A stretch of 36,095 bases of DNA from Lachnospiraceae bacterium (GTDB lineage: Bacteria; Bacillota; Clostridia; Lachnospirales; Lachnospiraceae): NCBI GenBank assembly GCA_024698705.1, contig JAILQX010000022.1, positions 1 through 36,095 of the forward strand. The letters run 5' to 3'. Positions 23,009 through 30,266 of the stretch are shown here, one piece after another. The notes under the pieces were generated by a model, which worked only from the letters and a program-made list of their open reading frames with translations, was not told the origin of the DNA and made no database searches. A program made the position numbers and the translations under genes. Each line of letters starts with the position of its first letter. Position 1 is the first letter of the stretch.

Positions 23009-24241
23009 ATGAAAACAGGCTATTCAAAATTCATGCTTCTGTGGACAGGCAATCTGATCTCACAGATAGGCGGGGGGCTTACAAGTTTTGGATTGGGAGT
23101 TTATATATTCGAAAAGACCGGAAGTGCGGCACAGATGGCGATAGTTACCCTGCTGGGTTTTCTTCCGACATTGCTTCTTGCGGTACCTGCCGGCGTTCTG
23201 GCAGACATGTATGACAGAAGAGTATTGATGATGATAGGAGACGGCTTCTCCGCAATAGGTATCCTGTATATACTGATATGTATGATGGCAGGCGAAGCTA
23301 AAGTCCTGCAGATATGTATCGGCGTTTGTGTCAGTTCGGTATTTTCAGCTTTATTGGAACCTTCCTACAGATCGACGATCACCGATCTGCTCACAAAAGA
23401 GGAATATACCAAAGCAAGCGGGATGGTATCCGTCGCCGGAAGTGCGAGATATCTGATATCCCCGATTATAGCGGGACTATTACTGGCGGTTTACGACATC
23501 AGACTTCTTCTGATCATCGATATATGTACGTTTTTCCTGACTGTAATGACCACGGCGGTTGTAAAGCGCGGTATAGCAGTCAAAAAGAGTTCGGGATCGG
23601 AAGGTTTTATGGATAATCTCAAAGAAGGATGGAATGCCGTTCATCGCAGAAAGGGAGTATTCAAACTGATACTGATCTCATCTTGTATGACAGTGTTCAT
23701 AGGTGTGATACAGGTGCTTTGCGAGCCGTTAGTCCTGTCATTTGCCGATTCCAAAACTTTGGGTATCGCAGAAACGATATGTGCGACCGGAATGCTCGTG
23801 ACAGCCATAGTCATAGGCATAGCGGGCATAAAGAAAAACCATGTCAAAGTGCTCGTAACTTCACTGGCAATAGCAGGTGTAAGCATGATCCTGTTTTCGC
23901 TCAGGGAAAATACGGTTTTCATATGTGCATCCGGATTTGCGTTTTTTGCAATGCTTCCTTTGGCCAACACGAGTCTGGATTATCTCGCAAGGACCAACAT
24001 ACCGAAGGAGCTTCAGGGCAGAGTATGGGGATTTATCGGTTTTTTGTCACAGCTCGGCTATATTCCGGCATTTGCTCTGTCGGGACTGCTTGCGGACAAA
24101 GCGGCTGAGATATTCAATATATCGGTCGGAAGGGGTTCTGCCATTGTTATATTTGTATCCGGAATATTGCTGGTAGGCACATCACTTACGACATTGCAGT
24201 CAAAAAGTATAAGGAAACTTGAAACAGGCAATGAACTGTAA
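23009..24241 (+). CDS. MFS transporter (macrolide-efflux-like)
   Basis: 410 residues with 12 predicted membrane segments. It starts 'FMLLWTGNLISQIGGGLTSFGLGVYIFEKTGSA', the classic opening of MFS_3/MefA-type exporters, and has the loop 'GVLADMYDRRVLMM'. Internal 'ANTSLDYLARTNIPKELQGRVWGF' is another family block. The frame is open from GTG 22991; ATG 23009, right after the CPBP stop, is preferred. It is probably a drug or metabolite exporter induced through TetR. Confidence 0.85.
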   Translation: MKTGYSKFMLLWTGNLISQIGGGLTSFGLGVYIFEKTGSAAQMAIVTLLGFLPTLLLAVPAGVLADMYDRRVLMMIGDGFSAIGILYILICMMAGEAKVLQICIGVCVSSVFSALLEPSYRSTITDLLTKEEYTKASGMVSVAGSARYLISPIIAGLLLAVYDIRLLLIIDICTFFLTVMTTAVVKRGIAVKKSSGSEGFMDNLKEGWNAVHRRKGVFKLILISSCMTVFIGVIQVLCEPLVLSFADSKTLGIAETICATGMLVTAIVIGIAGIKKNHVKVLVTSLAIAGVSMILFSLRENTVFICASGFAFFAMLPLANTSLDYLARTNIPKELQGRVWGFIGFLSQLGYIPAFALSGLLADKAAEIFNISVGRGSAIVIFVSGILLVGTSLTTLQSKSIRKLETGNEL

Positions 24242-24264
24242 GCACATGAAAAAGATAAAACTCA

Positions 24265-24293
24265 TTGACTTTCGATCAGGCATCTAATATAAT
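24265..24293 (+). promoter_or_regulatory. Strong promoter of the leader peptide and GNAT-RsgA gene
   Basis: TTGACT, 17-base spacer, TATAAT. It is flanked by a perfect inverted pair AGCACAT (24241-24247) and ATGTGCT (24292-24298). The transcript should start near 24300, giving a leader of about 250 bases. Confidence 0.82.
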
Positions 24294-24321
24294 GTGCTCA
24301 GTAAAACAAACTTTAAGAAAG

Positions 24322-24386
24322 CGAGGTAATCATTAATGCGTGCCGGAAAACTTGATATTGTAAATGAATACAGTATGATGACCTCG
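24322..24386 (+). promoter_or_regulatory. Hairpin that pairs the leader ribosome binding site with the leader ORF
   Basis: CGAGGTAATCAT (24322-24333) pairs with ATGATGACCTCG (24375-24386) with one A-G mismatch. The 5' arm holds the leader Shine-Dalgarno GAGG; the 3' arm lies in codons 14-17 of the leader ORF. A ribosome in the leader would open this stem. Confidence 0.65.
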
Positions 24387-24401
24387 GTTTATGCCCTTTA
24401 A
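24336..24401 (+). CDS. 21-residue leader peptide
   Basis: ATG 24336 to TAA 24399-24401 encodes MRAGKLDIVNEYSMMTSVYA plus a final Leu. GCGAGGT lies nine bases upstream. It sits between a strong promoter and an intrinsic terminator, about 150 bases before the GNAT-RsgA gene, as leader peptides of antibiotic-inducible attenuators do (for example those of erm, cat or tet(M) genes). I know of no named peptide with this sequence. Translation and function are inferred. Confidence 0.6.
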   Translation: MRAGKLDIVNEYSMMTSVYAL

Positions 24402-24431
24402 TCCTTTATGGATCAGATTTATTGATATTAG

Positions 24432-24462
24432 ACCGTGGCATTTTTTGTCACGGTTTTCTTTT
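24432..24462 (+). terminator. Intrinsic terminator (attenuator) before GNAT-RsgA
   Basis: ACCGTGGCA pairs with TGTCACGGT (24432-24440 with 24446-24454, one G-T pair) around a loop of five Ts, followed by TTTCTTTT. A second small stem TTGCC/GGCAA follows (24461-24477). No gene ends upstream of it other than the leader, so it acts as an attenuator. Confidence 0.8.
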
Positions 24463-24547
24463 GCCTTTTTCGGGCAATTTTCCGATATAAAAGGTCTCCA
24501 TACTGTCAGATGTGTTATTTATGATCGATAAAAAAGGAGACAAAGAA

Positions 24548-26143
24548 TTGAATACTATTATTAACAAAATCATTATCAGAAAAGAAATCAAAGAAGACTA
24601 TTATAATACCGAACACATGACAATGCGTGCTTTTTGGAACTTACACGGTCCGGGATGCAATGAGCATTTGCTTGTAAACAGGCTGCGAGGCGCAAAAGAA
24701 TATCTGCCGGATCTCAGCCGTGTTGCGGAGCTTGACGGGGAGATAGTTGGTGCGATCTTTTATTCCAAAGCAAAGGTTGTTGACGGTGACAAAGAAAACG
24801 AAGTTTTGACATTCGGACCTCTCGCTGTGGAGCCGACATGCTTTGGTATGGGTATAGGCTCACTTCTTTTAAAAGAAACATTACCGCTTGCCAAAGAAGC
24901 AGGATATAAAGGAATAGTTATATGCGGCGAACCCGAGTATTATCCGAAGCACGGTTTTGTAACCTGTGATCGCTTTGACATTCACCATCCGGCTTTCGGA
25001 AATGCGGATGCTTTTATGGCATATCCGTTGAATGAAAGATTTGAAGATATCCACGGATATTTTTATGAGGCACCGATCTTTGAAGAGTGCGAGGATGAAG
25101 AAGAAATAGATGAATTTACAAAAGGTTTTCCGTATTACAAACCTCTGAAACTTTCGTGTCAGTGGCTTCATGTTGAAAAACTCGGAAGGATATCGGAAGT
25201 CAGCAAAAACAGCTATAAGATCAAGTTCTTCGAACAGGAGATACCGGCGAAACTGAAAGGAAGTTTTTATGAAGCGGACGCAGAAAAACTTCCCGTGGTA
25301 GGTGATTATGTGACATTTTTATTGAACAAACAGGGAGAATCCACGATACTTTCGGTTTGTGAGAGAAAAAGTTTTCTGCAAAGACCGGATCAGTCCAAAA
25401 CAGCGGTTATGCAGTATATGGCTGCAAATGTGGATTATCTTTTTATCGTCACGTCTCTTAACGAAGACTACAGCTACAATCGTATCGCCAGATATGTGAG
25501 CATTGCTCTTCATGGCGGAGCGATCCCTGTGGTGATCCTTACCAAATCGGATCTTAGCACACATCCCGGAAGGTATGTGCGTGAAGTTGAGCAGATTTCC
25601 GACAAAGTGCGTGTACATGCGATCTCCGCGCTGTATGATATCGGGCTTGGTGAACTGAAAGAATATATGACTGAGGGAACCACCATATGCCTGATGGGTT
25701 CTTCAGGTGCGGGGAAATCAACTCTGATAAATGCTCTGGCAGGTGAGGAGATCATGAAAACATCCGAGATCAGAGAAGATGACGATAAAGGAAGGCATAC
25801 AACTACATATCGTAAGCTGATCGAATTTCCCGGCGGTGTTACTGTCATAGATACTCCCGGTATGCGTGAAGTCGGTATGGCAGAAGTGCAGGATGGGATA
25901 GATGAAACATTTTCGGATATCGTGGAACTGGAGAGCAGATGCAAGTTCAGCAATTGCAGACATGAAACAGAACCGGGCTGTGCGATCAAAGCAGCTATAG
26001 AAAGAGGAGAATTATCTGCGGAAAGGTATGAACTTTATAAGAATCTGGGCAGGGAAAATACCAAAAACCATGCCATGAAAAAAGAGATATCCAAGTGGGC
26101 AAAAGCCTATAAGAAGATTGATAAAAGAAATATGTGGAATTAA
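24548..26143 (+). CDS. GNAT acetyltransferase fused to RsgA-type ribosome GTPase
   Basis: 531 residues. Residues 1-170 are a GNAT domain ('FGPLAVEPTCFGMGIGSLLLKETLPLA', acetyl-CoA loop). An acidic linker (EECEDEEEIDEF, ~180-190) leads to a full RsgA/YjeQ part: OB fold (~205-275), circularly permuted GTPase with G4 TKSD (332-335), G5 'ISAL', G1 GSSGAGKST (384-392), G3 DTPG (435), and the zinc-binding knuckle C465, C470, H472, C478. RsgA tests the 30S subunit during ribosome maturation. The start is TTG 24548, 7 bases after GGAG (24537-24540); upstream ATG 24521 lacks a ribosome binding site. It is preceded by an attenuator and followed by more acetyltransferases. The N-terminal substrate is unknown. 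Confidence 0.88.
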   Translation: MNTIINKIIIRKEIKEDYYNTEHMTMRAFWNLHGPGCNEHLLVNRLRGAKEYLPDLSRVAELDGEIVGAIFYSKAKVVDGDKENEVLTFGPLAVEPTCFGMGIGSLLLKETLPLAKEAGYKGIVICGEPEYYPKHGFVTCDRFDIHHPAFGNADAFMAYPLNERFEDIHGYFYEAPIFEECEDEEEIDEFTKGFPYYKPLKLSCQWLHVEKLGRISEVSKNSYKIKFFEQEIPAKLKGSFYEADAEKLPVVGDYVTFLLNKQGESTILSVCERKSFLQRPDQSKTAVMQYMAANVDYLFIVTSLNEDYSYNRIARYVSIALHGGAIPVVILTKSDLSTHPGRYVREVEQISDKVRVHAISALYDIGLGELKEYMTEGTTICLMGSSGAGKSTLINALAGEEIMKTSEIREDDDKGRHTTTYRKLIEFPGGVTVIDTPGMREVGMAEVQDGIDETFSDIVELESRCKFSNCRHETEPGCAIKAAIERGELSAERYELYKNLGRENTKNHAMKKEISKWAKAYKKIDKRNMWN

Positions 26144-26153
26144 AGGAGATAAA

Positions 26154-26606
26154 ATGGAAAAATACTATTTTATGAAATTAAGAGAAAAACCGGAAATAAA
26201 ATCAGAAGCAGCGGAGTGGTTTCACCAAAAATGGGGCGTGCCAACTGAGGCTTATCTTGAATGTATGGAAGAATACCTCGCCGGGAAAACGGAAAACGGA
26301 TGGTACCTGTGCATGCAGGGAAACAAAATTGTCGGGGGATTGGGCATCATAGATAATGATTTCCATGACAGAAAAGATTTAAGTCCCAATGTATGTGCGG
26401 TATACACGGAGGAAGAATACCGAGGCAATGGTATAGCAGGCAAGCTTCTGAATATTGCGGTGGAAGACATGAGATCAAAAGGAATATCGCCGCTTTATCT
26501 TGTGACTGACCATACCGGGTTTTACGAGCGCTACGGATGGGAATTCTTCTGTATGGCGCAGGGTGATGATGAACCCGAACAGACGCGCTTGTATATTCAC
26601 AGATAG
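26154..26606 (+). CDS. GNAT acetyltransferase
   Basis: 150 residues. The acetyl-CoA binding block is 'AVYTEEEYRGNGIAGKLLNIA', followed by 'FYERYGWEFFC'. 'EAAEWFHQKWGVP' near the start resembles small GNAT proteins found beside resistance genes. The frame is open from 26118, but ATG 26154 has a perfect AAAGGAG and lies 11 bases after the fusion gene. The substrate is unknown. Confidence 0.85.
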   Translation: MEKYYFMKLREKPEIKSEAAEWFHQKWGVPTEAYLECMEEYLAGKTENGWYLCMQGNKIVGGLGIIDNDFHDRKDLSPNVCAVYTEEEYRGNGIAGKLLNIAVEDMRSKGISPLYLVTDHTGFYERYGWEFFCMAQGDDEPEQTRLYIHR

Positions 26607-26657
26607 GATCCGGTGAATACGGATGATAAACTGATGTTGAAGGGAGCCATGCGGTAT

Positions 26658-27104
26658 ATGATACAGTTACGAGCAGTCACAAAAGAAAATATTGATGATG
26701 TCCTGGCCCTTAAGGTGGGTAAAGATCAGGAAAGGTTTGTTTCATCGAATTCCGAATCACTGGCCCAGGCGTACGTTTACAGCAAAACAGCATATCCGTT
26801 TGCCATATATCATGACGAAACGATCGTCGGATTTATCATGATGGCATATTATGAGAAAAACGGGTACTACACTCTCTGGAAATTCATGGTCGATAAAAGG
26901 TATCAGGATCATGGGTACGGAAGAGAAGCACTTATGCAGGGGATAGATTTTATCAATAATAAATTCGGCGCCAAAGACATTTATACAGGTGTCATTCCCG
27001 ATAATAAGGTAGCCAAGGGTTTATACGAGTCGGTAGGATTTGTATTTACCGGCGTTTATGAAGACGGAATGGAGGAATTGCGTCTTCAGTTGGAAGATCG
27101 ATAA
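26658..27104 (+). CDS. SpeG/BltD-like GNAT acetyltransferase
   Basis: 148 residues. 'VLALKVGKDQERFVSSNSESLAQAYVY' matches the start of BltD/SpeG-type diamine (spermine/spermidine) acetyltransferases. The CoA motif is 'RYQDHGYGREALMQG', and 'NKVAKGLYESVGFVFTG' completes the domain. Several starts are possible (GTG 26613, ATG 26649, ATG 26658); 26658 fits the family N-terminus, with GGGAG 11 bases upstream. Polyamine acetylation is the family role; the true substrate is not shown. Confidence 0.8.
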   Translation: MIQLRAVTKENIDDVLALKVGKDQERFVSSNSESLAQAYVYSKTAYPFAIYHDETIVGFIMMAYYEKNGYYTLWKFMVDKRYQDHGYGREALMQGIDFINNKFGAKDIYTGVIPDNKVAKGLYESVGFVFTGVYEDGMEELRLQLEDR

Positions 27105-27127
27105 AAAACGATGCATGGAGGGGTTAC

Positions 27128-27652
27128 ATGATCTATCATAATGACGGACAGATTATAATCAGAGACATGAATGTCGGAGATGCACAGATCCTGTATGATA
27201 CTTATGCATCATACGGGTGGCATCCCGATATTGAAACCTACAACAGTTATTACAGACAGCAGCAAAACGGGGAACGACTTGTTTTTATCCCGGAGTATGA
27301 AGGAAAAGTATCCGGACAGTGTACTCTTATGCTGCAACCGACAGATGGCACATGGGGTGGGAAAGGTATCCCTGAAATAGTTGATCTGACGGTGTTTTTC
27401 GATAAACACAGGCATGGGATAGGCAATAAACTGTTGGATGTTGCGGAAGCTGAAGCGGCTAAGATATCCGATATGGTTTATCTGGCGGTCGGAGTTCATT
27501 CCGGATACGGGGCTGCACAGAGAATATATGTGAAAAGGGGCTATAACTTTGATGGGAACGGAGTCTGGTATAATGGAAGGATACTGGATCAATATGCACC
27601 CTGTGAAAACGATGATGATCTGGTGCTGTATATGTCAAAAAAATTGAAATGA
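27128..27652 (+). CDS. GNAT acetyltransferase
   Basis: 174 residues. 'IIIRDMNVGDAQILYDTYASYGWHP' opens it; 'IVDLTVFFDKHRHGIGNKLLDVAEAEAA' is the CoA-binding block, and 'GAAQRIYVKRGYNFDGNGVWYNG' the end. GGAGGGG precedes ATG 27128. The pattern resembles aminoglycoside or streptothricin acetyltransferase-like GNATs, but no specific match can be made. Confidence 0.82.
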   Translation: MIYHNDGQIIIRDMNVGDAQILYDTYASYGWHPDIETYNSYYRQQQNGERLVFIPEYEGKVSGQCTLMLQPTDGTWGGKGIPEIVDLTVFFDKHRHGIGNKLLDVAEAEAAKISDMVYLAVGVHSGYGAAQRIYVKRGYNFDGNGVWYNGRILDQYAPCENDDDLVLYMSKKLK

Positions 27653-27699
27653 GAGCGTTTTGTATAAGAAATTAAGAAAATGAAGAGGGAATATATACA

Positions 27700-28251
27700 A
27701 TGTCGATTGGATTAAAAAGCAAAACCGTGATCTTGGAACCGCATCAGGATGAGTGGGATACGGAAGGCAGAAGGATCTGCCAAAAGATAAAGGACATTCT
27801 CGGATTTGATGTTGTTGATGTGCAGCATGTGGGAAGTACCTCAATTCACGGCATATGTGCCAAACCGATCATCGATGTTGCGGTTGGTGTCAGGGCGTTT
27901 GAGGACATTCGAAAGCATGACGTGGAACTTGCCGGATATGGTATAGTATATCGAAAAGAAGATTATCCGGGGCAGCATCTGTATCGGTGTGGGGATTTTG
28001 AAAACAGTATTATCACGCACTACATTCATGTGGTTATCTATGACTCCGATCGCTGGAATGACTATATTGATCTCAGAGATTATATGAATTGTCATGAGGA
28101 GGAAGCAAGGGCATACGAAACCCTGAAGCAGCAGTTATATCAGCGTTTCCCCGATGACAGGGAAGCCTATATTGAAGGAAAGAGTGATTTTATCACATCT
28201 GAAATAAAAAAAGCCCGGAAGTGGCGGAAGGAAAGCGGGAAATCAGAGTGA
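27700..28251 (+). CDS. GrpB/UPF0157 family protein
   Basis: 183 residues with the GrpB nucleotidyltransferase-like signature 'VQHVGSTSIHGICAKPIIDVAVGV', then 'YIHVVIYDSDRWNDYIDLRDYM' and a helical C-terminus. GrpB-type proteins share the nucleotidyltransferase fold and are often found among mobile or resistance genes, with no established substrate. GAAGAGGGA precedes the start. Its stop lies 8 bases before the lipoprotein start. Confidence 0.85.
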   Translation: MSIGLKSKTVILEPHQDEWDTEGRRICQKIKDILGFDVVDVQHVGSTSIHGICAKPIIDVAVGVRAFEDIRKHDVELAGYGIVYRKEDYPGQHLYRCGDFENSIITHYIHVVIYDSDRWNDYIDLRDYMNCHEEEARAYETLKQQLYQRFPDDREAYIEGKSDFITSEIKKARKWRKESGKSE

Positions 28252-28259
28252 ACAGCGCA

Positions 28260-28562
28260 ATGAAAAGATTATTGATACTCTGTATGATTTGCATTATTGC
28301 ATGGAGCCTTTCTGCTTGTAGTAATAGAACGGAAGAGTATACATCTCCTAATGGAGAAAATACAATTACTGTCGAATATGACTTTGTCAGCAGACCCCAT
28401 GTGATCCATAACGGTGATGTCATCTGGAAATATGACGGTAGCGGATTTAATGAGGAAGTCTTTTTCAATGTCGAATGGATAGACGAAGATACTGTAAAGC
28501 TTATTTACAATGATGAGAGTCACGGTGGTAAGTATTGCGAAGAGTTTGGGATAGACTTGTAA
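28260..28562 (+). CDS. Small secreted lipoprotein
   Basis: 100 residues from ATG 28260. The signal peptide ends in a clear lipobox, LSAC (Cys20). The mature part is short: 'TSPNGENTITVEYDFVSRP' and 'VEWIDEDTVKLIYND'. It resembles DUF5412-type lipoproteins of Firmicutes, with no known function. GTG 28248 overlapping the GrpB stop is an alternative start. Base composition (more A+T) differs a little from the flanking genes. Confidence 0.7.
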   Translation: MKRLLILCMICIIAWSLSACSNRTEEYTSPNGENTITVEYDFVSRPHVIHNGDVIWKYDGSGFNEEVFFNVEWIDEDTVKLIYNDESHGGKYCEEFGIDL

Positions 28563-28626
28563 ATCAACCGTTTTGTCTGAATTACGTGATAGCAAGTTAT
28601 ATTCCGGGATATAAGGATTAGAAATA

Positions 28627-29124
28627 ATGCAAATTCGAGTATTTAACCTCACTGAGGATTTTGATGTGATCAAGAAATGGATCACAGATGAAAGAACACA
28701 TATGATGTGGTGCGCAAATCTGATTCCGTACCCTCTAGAAAAAGAAAAGCTTAGGAGTTTTCTGTCAGAAATAGCAGGGAAATTCGGAGACAGTCCTTTC
28801 GTTGCGGTAGATGATGAAGGACGTGTTGTTGGATTCTATTGCTACTCACTTAATCATGAGACTCATGAAGGAATGCTTAAGTTTGTTATGGTGGATGCAT
28901 CTGTTCGTGGTAAAGGAATCGGAAAGGAAATGATCAAGCTAGCCGTTCGCAATGCCTTTACTGATCCGGAGGCTTTGGCTGTTCAGCTTAATGTGTTTCC
29001 TGAGAATGCAAGAGCCAAGAGATGTTATGAGGGTGTTGGATTTACCGAAAGGCAAAATACTCCTAACGCATTCAAGTATAAAGATGAGTCTTGGGGCAGA
29101 TGTAATATGATTATAAAACGTTAA
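28627..29124 (+). CDS. RimJ/RimL-type GNAT acetyltransferase
   Basis: 165 residues: 'FDVIKKWITDERTHMMWCA' start, CoA block 'VDASVRGKGIGKEMIKLAVRNAF', then 'LNVFPENARAKRCYEGVGFTE'. AAGGATTAG precedes the start. It is the last of the acetyltransferase cluster that starts at 24548. Confidence 0.85.
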   Translation: MQIRVFNLTEDFDVIKKWITDERTHMMWCANLIPYPLEKEKLRSFLSEIAGKFGDSPFVAVDDEGRVVGFYCYSLNHETHEGMLKFVMVDASVRGKGIGKEMIKLAVRNAFTDPEALAVQLNVFPENARAKRCYEGVGFTERQNTPNAFKYKDESWGRCNMIIKR

Positions 29125-29131
29125 ACCGTAT

Positions 29132-29174
29132 CGTGGGTGCAAATGAACCCACGGCAAATCGAAATGCACCCACG
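29132..29174 (+). repeat. Competing inverted repeats in the spacer
   Basis: CGTGGGTGCA (29132-29141) can pair either with ACCCACG at 29147-29153 (7 base pairs) or with TGCACCCACG at 29165-29174 (10 base pairs). No T-run follows. The rest of the spacer to 29259 shows nothing I can name. Confidence 0.6.
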
Positions 29175-29259
29175 CCGAGGCACGAGTAGTATTTAGGGCC
29201 ATAAAAAACTACGTTTTGACTACGATCCACGGTGGGGATTAGCCACACTTTGCCGGGCT

Positions 29260-29288
29260 TTGCCATTTGGCTCGTTTTTCTGTAAAAT
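29260..29288 (+). promoter_or_regulatory. Promoter of the tyrosine phosphatase gene
   Basis: TTGCCA, 17-base spacer, TAAAAT, 70 bases before ATG 29359, which has a TGGAGGT site. Confidence 0.65.
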
Positions 29289-29358
29289 GACCGGAACTTC
29301 AGTAGCCTGGCAAATCGGCGCAAACTGAAAGCTTTTGATGCGGTTTTGGAGGTAAGAA

Positions 29359-29823
29359 ATGCCTATAAAAGTCTTATTTATCTGTCACGGCAATATTTGC
29401 AGATCACCGATGGGCGAATATATTTTCAAAGATTTGGTACGGCAGGCCGGGGTATCCGACAACTATGAAATCGCATCGGCAGCGACCAGCAGGGAAGAGC
29501 TTGGCAATCCGGTCTATCCGCCGGCACGTGCGAAGCTAAGCGAGCATGGGATTGATTGCAGCGGCCATCACGCCAGACAGATCACGCGGCGGGATTATGA
29601 GAACTATGATCTGCTGATTGCGATGGATCGTGAAAATCTGTATGATATCAATAGGATTTGCGGTGCAGATACCGAGGGCAAAGTGCATCTTTTGCTGGAG
29701 TATACGAATCTTACAAGAGAGATCGCGGATCCATGGTACACGAGAGATTTTGAGACGGCGTGGAAAGACATTTCGGCCGGATGTAAAGGACTTTTGGAGG
29801 CATTAGAGCATGGCAATCTTTAA
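29359..29823 (+). CDS. Low-molecular-weight protein tyrosine phosphatase
   Basis: 154 residues, normal length. The P-loop CHGNICRS (Cys9, Arg15) and the general-acid Asp in 'ADPWYTRDF' (near 124) are both intact, as are 'YPPARAKLSEHGID' and 'YDLLIAMDREN'. Such enzymes remove phosphate from protein tyrosine or act on capsule-synthesis kinases. It is transcribed from its own promoter, and its end overlaps the next gene by 14 bases. Confidence 0.93.
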   Translation: MPIKVLFICHGNICRSPMGEYIFKDLVRQAGVSDNYEIASAATSREELGNPVYPPARAKLSEHGIDCSGHHARQITRRDYENYDLLIAMDRENLYDINRICGADTEGKVHLLLEYTNLTREIADPWYTRDFETAWKDISAGCKGLLEALEHGNL

Positions 29824-30148
29824 CCCGAAACCGCTGAAGGAACAATATGTGATGGAGGATGCGGCAGCAGACATCAAGCGTGCAGCACGAATGGAAAAGT
29901 ACCGTGTCAGCGATCGTGCCGTTTATATTCCGGCAGGGTTGATGTGGGAATATCTGCCGATGAGTTGTATTCACGAGGTACGCCGCGCGAAACGCTCGGT
30001 GAGTGCGGAGAACAGTTGTATCCCGTTCGATCAGGATCTTCCGGCGATCACACTCCTTTACGGAGAAGAAGAAAAATATTACCTGGAGTTGAATTCGGAA
30101 AAGACCACAGAGAAATTCCTGTCGCTTCTGACGCAGGCGATAGGATGA
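29810..30148 (+). CDS. Small protein of unknown function, coupled to the phosphatase
   Basis: 112 residues. GGAGG at 29796-29800 lies inside the phosphatase gene at a correct distance from ATG 29810. The protein has no signal peptide or membrane segment. 'YRVSDRAVYIPAGLMWEYLPMSCIHEVRRAKRS' and 'PAITLLYGEEEKYYLELNSEKTTEKFLSLL' suggest a mixed alpha/beta PH-like fold, which is inference. The overlap suggests it works with the phosphatase, perhaps as a partner or substrate. Confidence 0.7.
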   Translation: MAIFNPKPLKEQYVMEDAAADIKRAARMEKYRVSDRAVYIPAGLMWEYLPMSCIHEVRRAKRSVSAENSCIPFDQDLPAITLLYGEEEKYYLELNSEKTTEKFLSLLTQAIG

Positions 30149-30154
30149 TGATCA

Positions 30155-30194
30155 GCAGTACCGATTGTGCGATGTGCAGCGGTACTGCTTTTTT
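30155..30194 (+). terminator. Intrinsic terminator of the phosphatase operon
   Basis: GCAGTACCG (30155-30163) pairs perfectly with CGGTACTGC (30180-30188), followed by six Ts. The next promoter, for the gene at 30267, is not clear. Confidence 0.85.
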
Positions 30195-30266
30195 GACCCC
30201 GAAATTTCGCGGCTTTTTTTCGTATGATATAGAAAGTAACCATCGTCATTTGAGAGAGGTGACAGT

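Noticed and set aside
24512-24547. Upstream starts GTG 24512 or ATG 24521 for the GNAT-RsgA gene
   Set aside because: Neither has a ribosome binding site, while GGAG at 24537-24540 is correctly placed for TTG 24548, which also matches the GNAT N-terminus.
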